Of a stretch of DNA of 64,000 bases, positions 50,897 to 59,124 are shown one piece after another. Source of the stretch: Comamonadaceae bacterium (GTDB lineage Bacteria > Pseudomonadota > Gammaproteobacteria > Burkholderiales > Burkholderiaceae_C); contig CANFOS010000013.1 of assembly GCA_947448735.1 (NCBI GenBank), positions 18,397 through 82,396 of the forward strand, read 5' to 3'. The translations under genes were made by a program, and so were the position numbers. Numbering within the stretch: the stretch's first letter is position 1; each line of letters opens with the position of its first letter. The notes below the pieces were generated by a model that saw only the letters and a list, made by a program, of their open reading frames with translations, did no database searches and was not told the DNA's origin.

Positions 50897-52095
50897 GCGC
50901 ACCCATGTTGACCCGCAGAGGCATGTTGGGCTCCGTCTGCAAGCAGTGCCTCGGCTTTGCAGCATTGACCCAAGCGCCCCTGGCTTTGCCACAAACCAGC
51001 AGTGAAGCTGCGGTAAACGCTGCGCCTGCAGTACCAGGTCGCTTTGAACGCCCAGGCATCGACACAGAAGAAGGTGGCCTGTGGGGGATGATGGATCGCG
51101 AGGAAGCCAAACTGCGTCGCAGCCCCTTTGTCATTCGTGATCTTGCCCTGACCAAGTACGTTCAAGGTATAGCGTGCCGTTTGGCAGCTGACCATTGCCC
51201 AGACGTGCGCGTTCATCTGGTGCGCACACCGCTGTTCAATGCCAGCATGGCGCCCAACGGCATGATGCAGGTCTGGAGCGGCTTGCTGCTGCGCGTTGAA
51301 AACGAGGCCCAGCTGGCGGCCATTCTTGGGCATGAGATTGGCCACTATCTTGAGCGGCACACGCTGGAGCGCATGCGTGATATGAAAAACCGCGCGGCTT
51401 TTGCGCAAGTCATAGGTATGTTTGGTGTGGTTGGCGCGCTTGGACAACTCGGTGTTTTGTCAGGCATGTCTGCGTTTTCACGCGAGCAAGAAACCAGTGC
51501 CGACCGCGCTGGCATGCGCCTGATGCAAAGCGCCGGCTATGACGGACAGCAAGCAGCCAGAGTGTGGGACAACCTGATTGGTGAGCTCAAAATCAGGGGT
51601 GGCGAAAAGGCCGGTTCGCGTAGCCCCCTGATGGCCAGCCACCCGCCGGCTGCAACGCGCCGTGACGATTTGATGCGGCTTGCGGGCGATAAATCAGGCG
51701 AAACGGGCACGACTGAATTTCAAAAAGCAACAGCGCTGCACAAAATGACCTGGTTGCAAGACGAAATCAAACGCGGCCAATACGAAGAAAGCCTGGTGTT
51801 GTTTGACCGGCTGATTGGACAAAATCCAGCGGATGCGCAAACGCTGTTTGCCCGGGGTGAGGTGTACCGCCAGCGCGACGACAAGGATGACCCGCAACTG
51901 TCTATCGAGGACTTGAGTCGCGCTGCCCGACTCGGCAACCCGCCTGTGGAGGTCTTTCGCTCGCTGGGCCTGATTTATAAAAAACAACAAGACACGACCT
52001 TGGCGCTGCAAGCATTTGAAAAATACCTGGCCGTAGCACCCGAAGCGGCCGATGCCAGCCTGATTAAAAACTACATCACTGATCTGAAGCCATGA
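50893..52095 (+). CDS. M48-family zinc metalloprotease (BepA-like), exported
   Basis: This 400-residue protease has HEIGH at residues 147-151, the third ligand Glu in SREQETSADRAG, and a C-terminal TPR-like helical region (FARGEVYRQRDDKDDPQL, ALQAFEKYLAVAPEA). The N-terminus has a twin-arginine-like LTRRGMLGSVCKQCLGFAALT. The architecture matches BepA/YfgC proteases that maintain outer-membrane proteins. It overlaps both neighbours by 4 bases, forming a tight three-gene operon. Confidence 0.88.
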   Translation: MSAPMLTRRGMLGSVCKQCLGFAALTQAPLALPQTSSEAAVNAAPAVPGRFERPGIDTEEGGLWGMMDREEAKLRRSPFVIRDLALTKYVQGIACRLAADHCPDVRVHLVRTPLFNASMAPNGMMQVWSGLLLRVENEAQLAAILGHEIGHYLERHTLERMRDMKNRAAFAQVIGMFGVVGALGQLGVLSGMSAFSREQETSADRAGMRLMQSAGYDGQQAARVWDNLIGELKIRGGEKAGSRSPLMASHPPAATRRDDLMRLAGDKSGETGTTEFQKATALHKMTWLQDEIKRGQYEESLVLFDRLIGQNPADAQTLFARGEVYRQRDDKDDPQLSIEDLSRAARLGNPPVEVFRSLGLIYKKQQDTTLALQAFEKYLAVAPEAADASLIKNYITDLKP

Positions 52096-52694
52096 CTGAA
52101 GCCATGAAAAAATTCTTTGCCGTTGCTCTCGTTTTAAGCCTGGTGGCCTGCACCAGCATCGTCAAGGTCGACGGTGATCAAACCATCAGAAACCGGATGA
52201 CCCTGAAGCTGGCCGATGCCTGGAACAAAGTTCAGTTACCCAACGACCGCGAGCCCTTCGACGTGTGGACGCAAGAAGGTCTGACGGTTGACGCGCTGCG
52301 CTTTTGGGCCGCTGTACCCCACCGGGGTGAACTGATGAGGGCACCTTCAGCCAGTGTTCCCCAGGGCGGTAAATCAGCGCGCGTTCCCACATTTGTGACA
52401 GGGATGGAACCAGACCAGTTGGTCAGCTTGTTTGAAACCATGTATTCGTCCGATGGCTCCAGCGTGACCATCAACAAAGTGGAGCCCACGATTTTTGCAG
52501 GTGAAAAAGGCATCCGCTTTGAGTTTTCAGTGCTTCGCAAATCCGACGACGTTCAACTGTTGGGCATTGGTTGGGTGGTAGTTAAAAAAGATGAGCTTTT
52601 TGCCGCCACCTTTCTGGCGCCAAAGTTATCCTTCTTCGGCAGACTGCGGGGCAAGGCCGAAAGTGTTGTCAAGTCTGCTCAAATCAAAGGTTGA
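52092..52694 (+). CDS. Putative outer-membrane lipoprotein
   Basis: This 200-residue protein has a lipoprotein signal (FFAVALVLSLVAC) and a mature alpha/beta domain (IRFEFSVLRKSDDVQLLGIGWVVVKKDEL). ATG 52092 overlaps the protease stop (ATGA); an in-frame ATG 12 bases later is the alternative. It is the last gene of the M48-protease operon and is probably a partner in envelope maintenance. The family is not recognised. Confidence 0.72.
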   Translation: MTEAMKKFFAVALVLSLVACTSIVKVDGDQTIRNRMTLKLADAWNKVQLPNDREPFDVWTQEGLTVDALRFWAAVPHRGELMRAPSASVPQGGKSARVPTFVTGMEPDQLVSLFETMYSSDGSSVTINKVEPTIFAGEKGIRFEFSVLRKSDDVQLLGIGWVVVKKDELFAATFLAPKLSFFGRLRGKAESVVKSAQIKG

Positions 52695-52746
52695 TGACTG
52701 GGCAGACATCGGTCTGATAAAAATCGCTGTCCGTGAATCAAATGTG

Positions 52747-52763
52747 CCAGGTCATTGACCTGG
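52747..52763. repeat. 17-bp perfect palindrome CCAGGTCA-T-TGACCTGG
   Basis: This perfect inverted repeat with a single central base lies 53 bases after the lipoprotein gene stop. There is no U-tract, so it is either a protein-binding site or part of a hairpin that ends the operon transcript. Confidence 0.55.
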
Positions 52764-52886
52764 CCCGGCTTACCGGCATAGCCGCCGTCAAAGTCCTGGA
52801 ATCCGTTGCATTGATGCCTTGCGGGCCCCGAAACGCAATGCACCAATGAAGTAGGTTTGACGTTCAACTCATCACCCAGCATCCAA

Positions 52887-52964
52887 AGCCATAGCCATAG
52901 CCATAGCCATAGCCATAGCCATAGCCATAGCCATAGCCATAGCCATAGCCATAGCCATAGCCAT
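52887..52964. repeat. Hexanucleotide microsatellite, 13 perfect AGCCAT units
   Basis: Thirteen uninterrupted copies of AGCCAT cover 78 bases in a convergent intergenic region. Slipped-strand mispairing would make the copy number variable between strains. It is not in a gene, so any effect would be on transcript ends or spacing. Confidence 0.95.
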
Positions 52965-53055
52965 AGCATGTCTGGTGCGCTATCAGTTTTTATCGAATGC
53001 CTTTCACATTCGACGTCACTTGCAACAGAAGATTGACATTCAAATGTTTTGGGAT

Positions 53056-54030
53056 CTAGTCAAGTTTGATACCTAAGTCACGTACGATCGGCACCATTCT
53101 TTGGGTATCGCTGCGAATCAGGGTTCTTAGTGATTCTGAACTATCCCCCATTTTTTCCAGCGAAAACTTATCAAACAACGTTGAATTGAGGGTGTCATCT
53201 TTTAGGATCTTGTTCACCGAGGCATTTAACTTTTGGACCACTTCTGGTGGCGTACCGGCTGGGGCAAGCAGGGCGAACCATGATGAGGGGTAAAAGTTTG
53301 AAACGCCGACCTCCTTAAATGTCGGCACATCAGGAAGCAACGGTGACCGTTTGCTTCCTGCGGAGGCCAATACACGAAGTTGCCCGCTTTTTGATTGAGC
53401 AGCAATCAGGCCGGTCGAGACAATCATGGCATCGACATGTCCACCCATCAAATCATTGATGGCGACCGAGGCTCCTTTGAAGGGAATATCGTGCATGGAC
53501 AAGCCGACCGTTCGCTGAAACATCTCAAAATTAAGGTGTGCAGTTGAACCCACGCCAAGCGTTGCATATGAAACTTTTCCAGGGTTCTTCTTCGCATAGG
53601 CAACAAAGTCCTGATAGTTCCCAATGCCCAATTTAGAACTGATGACCAGGCTTTGCGGTACTTGTGCAATGGCAATGATCGGTGCAAAGTTTTTTTCAAC
53701 GTCGTAGGGCAGCTTTGCATAGATCAGCGGGTTAAGTGTCAAAGTCGCTTCAGCCGTCAGCAGCAATGTGTAGCCATCTGGATTGGACTTGGCGACGTGC
53801 GTGGCGCCTATCAAAGTGTTGCCTCCCGCCTTGTTGTCGACAACAACTTGCGTTTTTAAATCTTGCGACAACTTTTGCGCAACGCCTCTTCCAATGGCGT
53901 CGGATACACCACCCGGGGAATAGGGAACCACAATCGTGATTGGTTTATTTGGAAAGTCTGCCTGGGCCATGACGCCCGCTGAACAAAGTGACATGGCTAA
54001 AGCGATGACATTGACAACTTGACGGCTCAT
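53056..54030 (-). CDS. Bug/TctC-family tripartite tricarboxylate transporter receptor
   Basis: This 324-residue periplasmic receptor has a signal peptide ending AGVMAQAD and the Bug blocks FPNKPITIVVPYSPGGVSDAIGR, VVVDNKAGGNT and SNPDGYT. Its base composition is visibly AT-richer than the Bug genes at 4.5 and 8.9 kb. It is divergent from the hydrolase gene at 54191 and probably captures a carboxylated substrate of the adjacent ring-cleavage cluster. Confidence 0.9.
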   Translation of the reverse strand: MSRQVVNVIALAMSLCSAGVMAQADFPNKPITIVVPYSPGGVSDAIGRGVAQKLSQDLKTQVVVDNKAGGNTLIGATHVAKSNPDGYTLLLTAEATLTLNPLIYAKLPYDVEKNFAPIIAIAQVPQSLVISSKLGIGNYQDFVAYAKKNPGKVSYATLGVGSTAHLNFEMFQRTVGLSMHDIPFKGASVAINDLMGGHVDAMIVSTGLIAAQSKSGQLRVLASAGSKRSPLLPDVPTFKEVGVSNFYPSSWFALLAPAGTPPEVVQKLNASVNKILKDDTLNSTLFDKFSLEKMGDSSESLRTLIRSDTQRMVPIVRDLGIKLD

Positions 54031-54190
54031 TGACGGTAACTCCTATTGGCGATATTGCCACTGTGACTTGCGTCACCTGCAAAGTCAATGAAATGGGCAT
54101 TTGTAATGCAAATACCGCGAATCACGGCAGATCAGTTGATGTGGTGAGTTTTAATTCATAGCATTCAAGGTCTTACCACTTGGAGACATC

Positions 54191-54919
54191 ATGAAAAATA
54201 CATTGCTGAAGTCAATTTCGAAGTCGCTGCTCGCCTTGATTCTGGGCGCTGCCAGTTCGTTGGCTTTGTCTCAATCGCAACCCCAAACCGTTCCACCCCT
54301 TCCAACGCATCTGAATGCTTCAGAAACAGCGGTGATCTTGGTCGATTTCCAAGGCAACTTTGTCAACCCTGATGGTGCGTGGTATCAAAAATTCAAGCCT
54401 GATTACGACAAAGGCATGCTTGATAAAACAGTAAAGATGGTCAATGAGGCGCGTGAAAAGGGCGCCTGGATCATTCATGTCACCGAGGGATACACACAAG
54501 ATCACCGGGAATTGGACTGGACCAATCCGGGGGGGTTCCATCGTGGGCAACTCGTGCGCAAAGCGTGGAAGGTCGGCAGTAAAGAAGCGGCCTACTATGA
54601 GCCCTTAATGCCTAAGCCTGAATACAAAGACTTGTTTTTAGCGCCCCGTATTCAAGTCAGTGCGTTTGGCGGCACAGGATTGAACGAAATTTTGCGTTCT
54701 AAAGGAATTAAAAATATAGCGGTCGCAGGTTTTACGACGGACGTTTGCGTCTACGCTACGGTGATCGCTGGTTACGATCTTGGCTTTCACGTTTATGCGC
54801 TGCGTGAATCGATGTTGGGTTTTTTCCCTGAAATGTCTCAATCCATGCTGAACAGCATCTTCCCAATGTGGTCTACCGTCATTGATAACGATAAATTTCT
54901 TGGTATGGTTAGAAAATAA
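54191..54919 (+). CDS. Isochorismatase-family hydrolase with signal peptide
   Basis: This 242-residue protein has an N-terminal signal (KSLLALILGAASSLALSQ), followed by the isochorismatase/cysteine-hydrolase fold. The catalytic Asp52 (AVILVDFQGNF) and Cys186 (TTDVCVYAT) are present. The usual lysine is replaced by Arg153 (APRIQVSAFGGT). Export is unusual for this superfamily, whose members are mostly cytosolic amidases. TTGGAGAC precedes the ATG. It starts the plus-strand operon of the low-GC cluster and may release an acid from an amide or ester outside the cytoplasm (inference). Confidence 0.8.
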   Translation: MKNTLLKSISKSLLALILGAASSLALSQSQPQTVPPLPTHLNASETAVILVDFQGNFVNPDGAWYQKFKPDYDKGMLDKTVKMVNEAREKGAWIIHVTEGYTQDHRELDWTNPGGFHRGQLVRKAWKVGSKEAAYYEPLMPKPEYKDLFLAPRIQVSAFGGTGLNEILRSKGIKNIAVAGFTTDVCVYATVIAGYDLGFHVYALRESMLGFFPEMSQSMLNSIFPMWSTVIDNDKFLGMVRK

Positions 54920-54925
54920 CAACAA

Positions 54926-55834
54926 ATGACGTCCAGATCCTCATCAAATATTGACCGATTGCGTGCGCTGACAGTTGTTGCAACTGACATTGATCGTTCA
55001 TTGGACTTTTATACCAACACCTGGGGTCTCACCCGAGTTGCGGATCGCAGAGGCTCCATTTGGCTTCGTGCGAAAGGCATTGACCACCATGTCTTAGTGC
55101 TCGAGCCCGGCCAACAAGCTGGTTTGGTGAGCATCACTTGGGGCACCAGCACTTTGGAGGCGCTGCACCATTTATATGAGCAATTGGTGGCAGCTTCTGT
55201 GAAGGTTGAAGAGCCGCCGCGACAATTGGGAAGCCCTGGTGGCGGATGGGGGTTTTCTTTTGTAGATCCAGATGGCAACCTGCACAAAGTGGTGGCGCAA
55301 CGCGAGGACTATGCGAACGAGGAGCCCAGCGATACGCGCCCAATCCAACTGTCACATGTGGTGTTGAACTCTAAAAACGCTGATCAGTTGGTGCGCTTCT
55401 TCACGGATGTGCTCGATTTCAAGATCAGTGATCAAACCAAGAAAATGACTTTTTTAAGATGCAATTCAGACCACCATTCAATTGCTGTGGCTCAAGAGGA
55501 TGTGTCTGGTCTGAATCACTTTGCCTTTGAAATGAAAAGTTGGAATGAGTTGATGTTCGGCGCTGGGCGACTCAAACTCGCAGGTCACAAAATTCAATGG
55601 GGTATTGGACGACACGGGCCTGGTGATAACGTCTTTGCCTATTTTTTAGACCCTGATGGCTACGCCACCGAATACACCGCTGAGCTTCAGCGCATCACAG
55701 ATCCCAATCACGTCCCTGGCAGGCCAGAGCAATGGATCAGGCCACCAGAAAGATTGGATCAGTGGGCTTTTTCAGATTTGCCCAGCGCGGCGATGAAGAA
55801 TGCGATGCACAGTCAATTTATAAGACAACTTTAA
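54926..55834 (+). CDS. Two-domain type I extradiol ring-cleavage dioxygenase (VOC fold)
   Basis: This 302-residue protein has two VOC repeats. The C-terminal one carries the 2-His-1-carboxylate iron site: His144 (LSHVVLNS), His198 (LNHFAFE) and Glu249 (YATEYTAEL), plus His230 in GIGRHGPGDN. The size and layout match BphC/catechol 2,3-dioxygenase-type enzymes that open catecholic rings meta to the hydroxyls. It follows the hydrolase gene by 6 bases and precedes an FAH-family hydrolase, the usual next step. Confidence 0.86.
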   Translation: MTSRSSSNIDRLRALTVVATDIDRSLDFYTNTWGLTRVADRRGSIWLRAKGIDHHVLVLEPGQQAGLVSITWGTSTLEALHHLYEQLVAASVKVEEPPRQLGSPGGGWGFSFVDPDGNLHKVVAQREDYANEEPSDTRPIQLSHVVLNSKNADQLVRFFTDVLDFKISDQTKKMTFLRCNSDHHSIAVAQEDVSGLNHFAFEMKSWNELMFGAGRLKLAGHKIQWGIGRHGPGDNVFAYFLDPDGYATEYTAELQRITDPNHVPGRPEQWIRPPERLDQWAFSDLPSAAMKNAMHSQFIRQL

Positions 55835-55836
55835 AT

Positions 55837-56679
55837 ATGAAAATTGCCAGATTTAATTTTTCCAAATTCGGATTGGTGGACGATGAAACGCTTTATGACA
55901 TCACGCCATCTGTCCGGTCTCATGACGCGCTTGAAATTCTTGCTGAGCTACAGGCGATGTCAGCGCCCCAACTTAAAGAAATCAGGCGGGTAGCAAAGTC
56001 ATACCAATTGTCTGAAGTTCATCTCAACAGTCCCATTGCAAATCCCAGCAAGGTAGTCGCCGCCCCCATTAATTACAGAGCGCATGTTGAGGAGATGCTG
56101 AGTAATGGGCAAGCGTTTGGCCACATCATCACGGACATTCGCAAGGCTGGTTTATTTTTGAAAGCGCCGTCCTCGGTGGTGGGCGCGAGCGATGGCATCA
56201 AACAAAGGTTTTTAGATCGCCGCACTGACCACGAGATTGAGTTGTGTGCTGTGATCGGGAAAGTTGCAACTTGCGTGAGCAAAGAAAATGCCCTCGACCA
56301 TGTTGCGGGCTATTGCTTGGGATTAGACATCACGGTGCGCGGGTCAGAGGATCGAAGTTTTAGAAAATCCATCGACACCTATACCGTGCTAGGACCATGG
56401 CTTGTGTCTGCCGATGAGGCCATCGACCCAACAAACATTGATTTGAAACTCACGGTGAACGGCATCACTCAACAAGACGCCAATACTTCAGACATGGTCA
56501 TGTCAGTGGCAGAGCTGATTGAATATGCGTCCGGTTTTTATACGCTTTTACCTGGCGATGTGTTGATGACTGGTACGCCTCAAGGTGTTGGCCCGATCAG
56601 ACCCGGTGATCTGTTGATTGCCTCCGCAAGGGGGCTGGGCTCGATGACCGTCAATGTAAGAGACGCATCATATGGCTAG
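55837..56679 (+). CDS. Fumarylacetoacetate hydrolase-family protein
   Basis: This 280-residue enzyme has the FAH core: VVAAPINYRAHVEEM, LFLKAPSSVVGASDGI, HEIELCAVIGK (metal Glu residues), YCLGLDITVRG and MTGTPQGVGPIRPGD. Such enzymes hydrolyse or decarboxylate ring-cleavage products. ATG 55837 follows the dioxygenase stop directly; the longer track frame is an overlap artefact. Its end overlaps the next gene by 8 bases. Confidence 0.88.
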   Translation: MKIARFNFSKFGLVDDETLYDITPSVRSHDALEILAELQAMSAPQLKEIRRVAKSYQLSEVHLNSPIANPSKVVAAPINYRAHVEEMLSNGQAFGHIITDIRKAGLFLKAPSSVVGASDGIKQRFLDRRTDHEIELCAVIGKVATCVSKENALDHVAGYCLGLDITVRGSEDRSFRKSIDTYTVLGPWLVSADEAIDPTNIDLKLTVNGITQQDANTSDMVMSVAELIEYASGFYTLLPGDVLMTGTPQGVGPIRPGDLLIASARGLGSMTVNVRDASYG

Positions 56680-57271
56680 CCCGCAAAAGTTCCGCCTCCT
56701 CGGCTTGACAAATTCTTGTCGCGCCAGTTCCTACAACCAAATGGTGTTGACCCATATCAAGACTCATTTCGAAGACCTGGTTGATCTTCACTTATTCGAT
56801 ATTTCAAAAATCCCTTTTTATGAGGACCGTGCAGAAGCATTTCCTTTTTCAAATGAGATCAGCGATCTCGCAGCGCTTATGGGGCAGAGCCACGGACTTA
56901 TCGTGGCCTCGCCTGAATACAACCATTCAGTGCCCGCGCGGCTCAAGAACACCATTGACTGGATGTCTCGCATGCCAAATAAGCCCTTGCTCAGACGACC
57001 GGTGATGTTGATTTCCGCCTCGACAGGCCAATTGGGTGGGGTGAGAGTGCAGTACGAGCTTCGTCGTGTTTTTGATGCGACAGATTCGCGTGTCATGATC
57101 AAACCCGAAGTTTTCATCGGCAAAGTTCATGAGAAATTTTCGTTGGCTGGTGTTTGTACCGATCAAGAAACCGGTGCCTTGATCAAAAATCAGTTACAAA
57201 GTTTTTTCGATTGGATGAAAAGCTATTCTTTGAATTTGAATTGCCTTGAAGAAGACGTCACACACCAATAA
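56672..57271 (+). CDS. NAD(P)H-dependent FMN reductase
   Basis: This 199-residue flavodoxin-fold protein begins RLLGLTNSCRASSYNQMVL and has GLIVASPEYNHSVPARLKNTIDWMSR, the signature of the NADPH-dependent FMN/quinone reductase family. It could reduce a quinone formed from the catecholic substrate or supply FMNH2. It overlaps both the FAH gene (8 bases) and the LysR gene (26 bases), so the cluster is compact. Confidence 0.87.
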   Translation: MASPQKFRLLGLTNSCRASSYNQMVLTHIKTHFEDLVDLHLFDISKIPFYEDRAEAFPFSNEISDLAALMGQSHGLIVASPEYNHSVPARLKNTIDWMSRMPNKPLLRRPVMLISASTGQLGGVRVQYELRRVFDATDSRVMIKPEVFIGKVHEKFSLAGVCTDQETGALIKNQLQSFFDWMKSYSLNLNCLEEDVTHQ

Positions 57272-58202
57272 TTTAGACCTGAACCTGCTGCACGTTTTTT
57301 GTGCAGTCATGCGCAAGCGTAATGTGACGCTGGCGGGTGAAGAGTTGAATTTGTCGCAATCAGCCATTTCGAATGGTCTTAAAAGATTACGTGACCATTT
57401 CGATGACAAGTTGTTTGTTTCATCTCCTGCGGGAATGATGCCCACTGCACTTGCTGAACAGTTGGCTGGACCCATTCAGGAGTCATTGACGCAAATTCAA
57501 CTTGCCATTGAATCCGTTAAGGCGTTCGATCCTTCAAGTAGCACCAAGAATTTTAAAATTTATATCAGCGACGTCGGTCAGTTGATTCTGATTCCCAATC
57601 TTGTGACGATATTGACGAAGGCGGCGCCTCAGGTCACGATCTCGCTCGTCAATCTTTCTCCTCGCGTGGCTCAATCAATGATGGTCGACGGGGAAATTGA
57701 TTTGGCCATCGGAACATTCGACAGATTCCAAGCCGGGTTTCATCAGCAGCGCTTATTCAGTAAAAGTTATGTCGTGCTCGCCAGAAAAGACCACAGCCTT
57801 TTAAAGAAGGGCTTGTCGTTGCAGACCTTTTTGAATGCGCGGCATGCCGTCTATTTACCGCCTGCTGCGAGTCACGATAGTTTCGATATGTTTCTTGATG
57901 ATCTTTTCAAGCAAAACAACAAACGTCGGCAGGTGGTTGTCGAGTTAGCACATGGTCTGGGTATCGCTGAAATAGTGGCGGCGAGTGATTTGATCGCTTG
58001 TGTACCCAAGCGCTTGGCCGAAAGTTTGATGTCTACCGAATCCCTGGGGTTGTTCCCTTTGCCTTTTGACGCGCCCGGTGCAGACGTTTGTCAATTTTGG
58101 CACGACCGCGTTCATTCAGACCCCGGGCACAGATGGTTTAGGAATCTTGTCTATAAAAATTATTCAAGAATGATCCCTGGCAAGCCAGGTGGATCGCATT
58201 GA
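57246..58202 (+). CDS. LysR-family transcriptional regulator
   Basis: This 318-residue regulator has a helix-turn-helix at about residues 12-70 (LLHVFCAVMRKRNVTLAGEELNLSQSAISNGLKRLR) and a LysR effector domain. The start is TTG 57246, inside the FMN reductase gene, followed by LKKTSHTNNLDLN. It probably activates the cluster in response to a pathway intermediate. It is unusual in lying at the end of the operon instead of divergent from it. Confidence 0.87.
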   Translation: MKKTSHTNNLDLNLLHVFCAVMRKRNVTLAGEELNLSQSAISNGLKRLRDHFDDKLFVSSPAGMMPTALAEQLAGPIQESLTQIQLAIESVKAFDPSSSTKNFKIYISDVGQLILIPNLVTILTKAAPQVTISLVNLSPRVAQSMMVDGEIDLAIGTFDRFQAGFHQQRLFSKSYVVLARKDHSLLKKGLSLQTFLNARHAVYLPPAASHDSFDMFLDDLFKQNNKRRQVVVELAHGLGIAEIVAASDLIACVPKRLAESLMSTESLGLFPLPFDAPGADVCQFWHDRVHSDPGHRWFRNLVYKNYSRMIPGKPGGSH

Positions 58203-58266
58203 GCACGCGAGCATCTGGCATCTGAGGGACCTGAACTTTACGGGCGTCATCATCGTGACAGTTTTG

Positions 58267-59028
58267 TCAAACGCAACGCGCCCCATCCACCTCAATACAC
58301 ACCCCGCTGATAAAGTCGGCTTCGTCGCTGGCCAGGTAAAGCGCGGCGTTGGCGACGTCCAGCGCGGTTGAAAACCGCCCCAGTGGGATGCTGCTGCGGA
58401 ACTTGGCTTTGCGCGCTTCGTCAATCGGGCCGCCAGCAAATTCAGCCGACAAACCCGTGTCTGGGTTGAACACCGGGTTGATGCAGTTCACCCGAATATT
58501 GTCTGGCCCCAGCTCGGCCGCCAAAGACTTCGACGTGGTGATCACCGCGCCCTTGCTGCCGTTGTACCAGGTCAGCCCAGGACGAGGCCTGACGCCTGCG
58601 GTCGACGCAATATTGATGAAACTGCCGCCGCCATGGGCCTTGAAGTGCGGCACGGCGTGAATGGTGCTGAGGTAAATGCTTTTGACGTTGATGGCGTAGC
58701 ACTTGTCAAAGTCGTCTTCGCTCACGTCCAACGCCGGTTGGTTGCGGTGCGTCCAGCCTGCGTTGTTGACCATCACGTCAAGCTTGCCGTGGCGCGCAAC
58801 TGCGGCAGCGACCAGCGCCTTGACCTGTTCAGAGTTGGTCACGTCGGCCTGAAAAAAAGAAGCCTTGCCGCCTGCTTTGACGATGGCGGCAACCACCGCC
58901 TCGCCCATGGCGGCGTTGATGTCATTGACGATGACGCTGGCGCCTTCAGCCGCCAAGCGCCGGGCGATGCCCTCACCAATGCCGCCGCCAGAACCTGTGA
59001 CGATGATGGATTTGTTTTTGAGTCTCAT
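58267..59028 (-). CDS. Short-chain dehydrogenase/reductase (FabG-like)
   Basis: This 253-residue SDR has TGSGGGIG at residues 11-18, VNNAG and the catalytic YNGSK. It ends EVDGARCV. Base composition is GC-richer than the preceding cluster. It lies next to the aldehyde dehydrogenase on the same strand, so the pair may oxidise an alcohol to an acid. The substrate is unknown. Confidence 0.87.
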   Translation of the reverse strand: MRLKNKSIIVTGSGGGIGEGIARRLAAEGASVIVNDINAAMGEAVVAAIVKAGGKASFFQADVTNSEQVKALVAAAVARHGKLDVMVNNAGWTHRNQPALDVSEDDFDKCYAINVKSIYLSTIHAVPHFKAHGGGSFINIASTAGVRPRPGLTWYNGSKGAVITTSKSLAAELGPDNIRVNCINPVFNPDTGLSAEFAGGPIDEARKAKFRSSIPLGRFSTALDVANAALYLASDEADFISGVCIEVDGARCV

Positions 59029-59124
59029 GATGTGTTCTTTAGTTGCTATTGAATGAGGAGCTGCTTGTCCCGTATTTAGTTGACCCTGAATCTGGATGGT
59101 AGGTTAAGGGCGCTGCAAATGATG

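Larger units (their letters stand above)
52695..53055. other. Intergenic region with palindrome and hexanucleotide repeat
   Basis: These 361 bases lie between the lipoprotein gene (plus) and a Bug receptor gene (minus), which converge here. They hold a 17-bp palindrome and a 13-copy AGCCAT repeat, described separately. No convincing gene is present; the minus-strand Leu-Trp repeat frame in the track is a by-product of the repeat. Confidence 0.7.

Noticed and set aside
52887-52964. Possible CRISPR array
   Set aside because: The units are 6 bases with no spacers; it is a simple tandem repeat.
52679-52969. Minus-strand frame with a long Leu-Trp repeat
   Set aside because: It is a translation of the AGCCAT microsatellite, with no ribosome site or family pattern.
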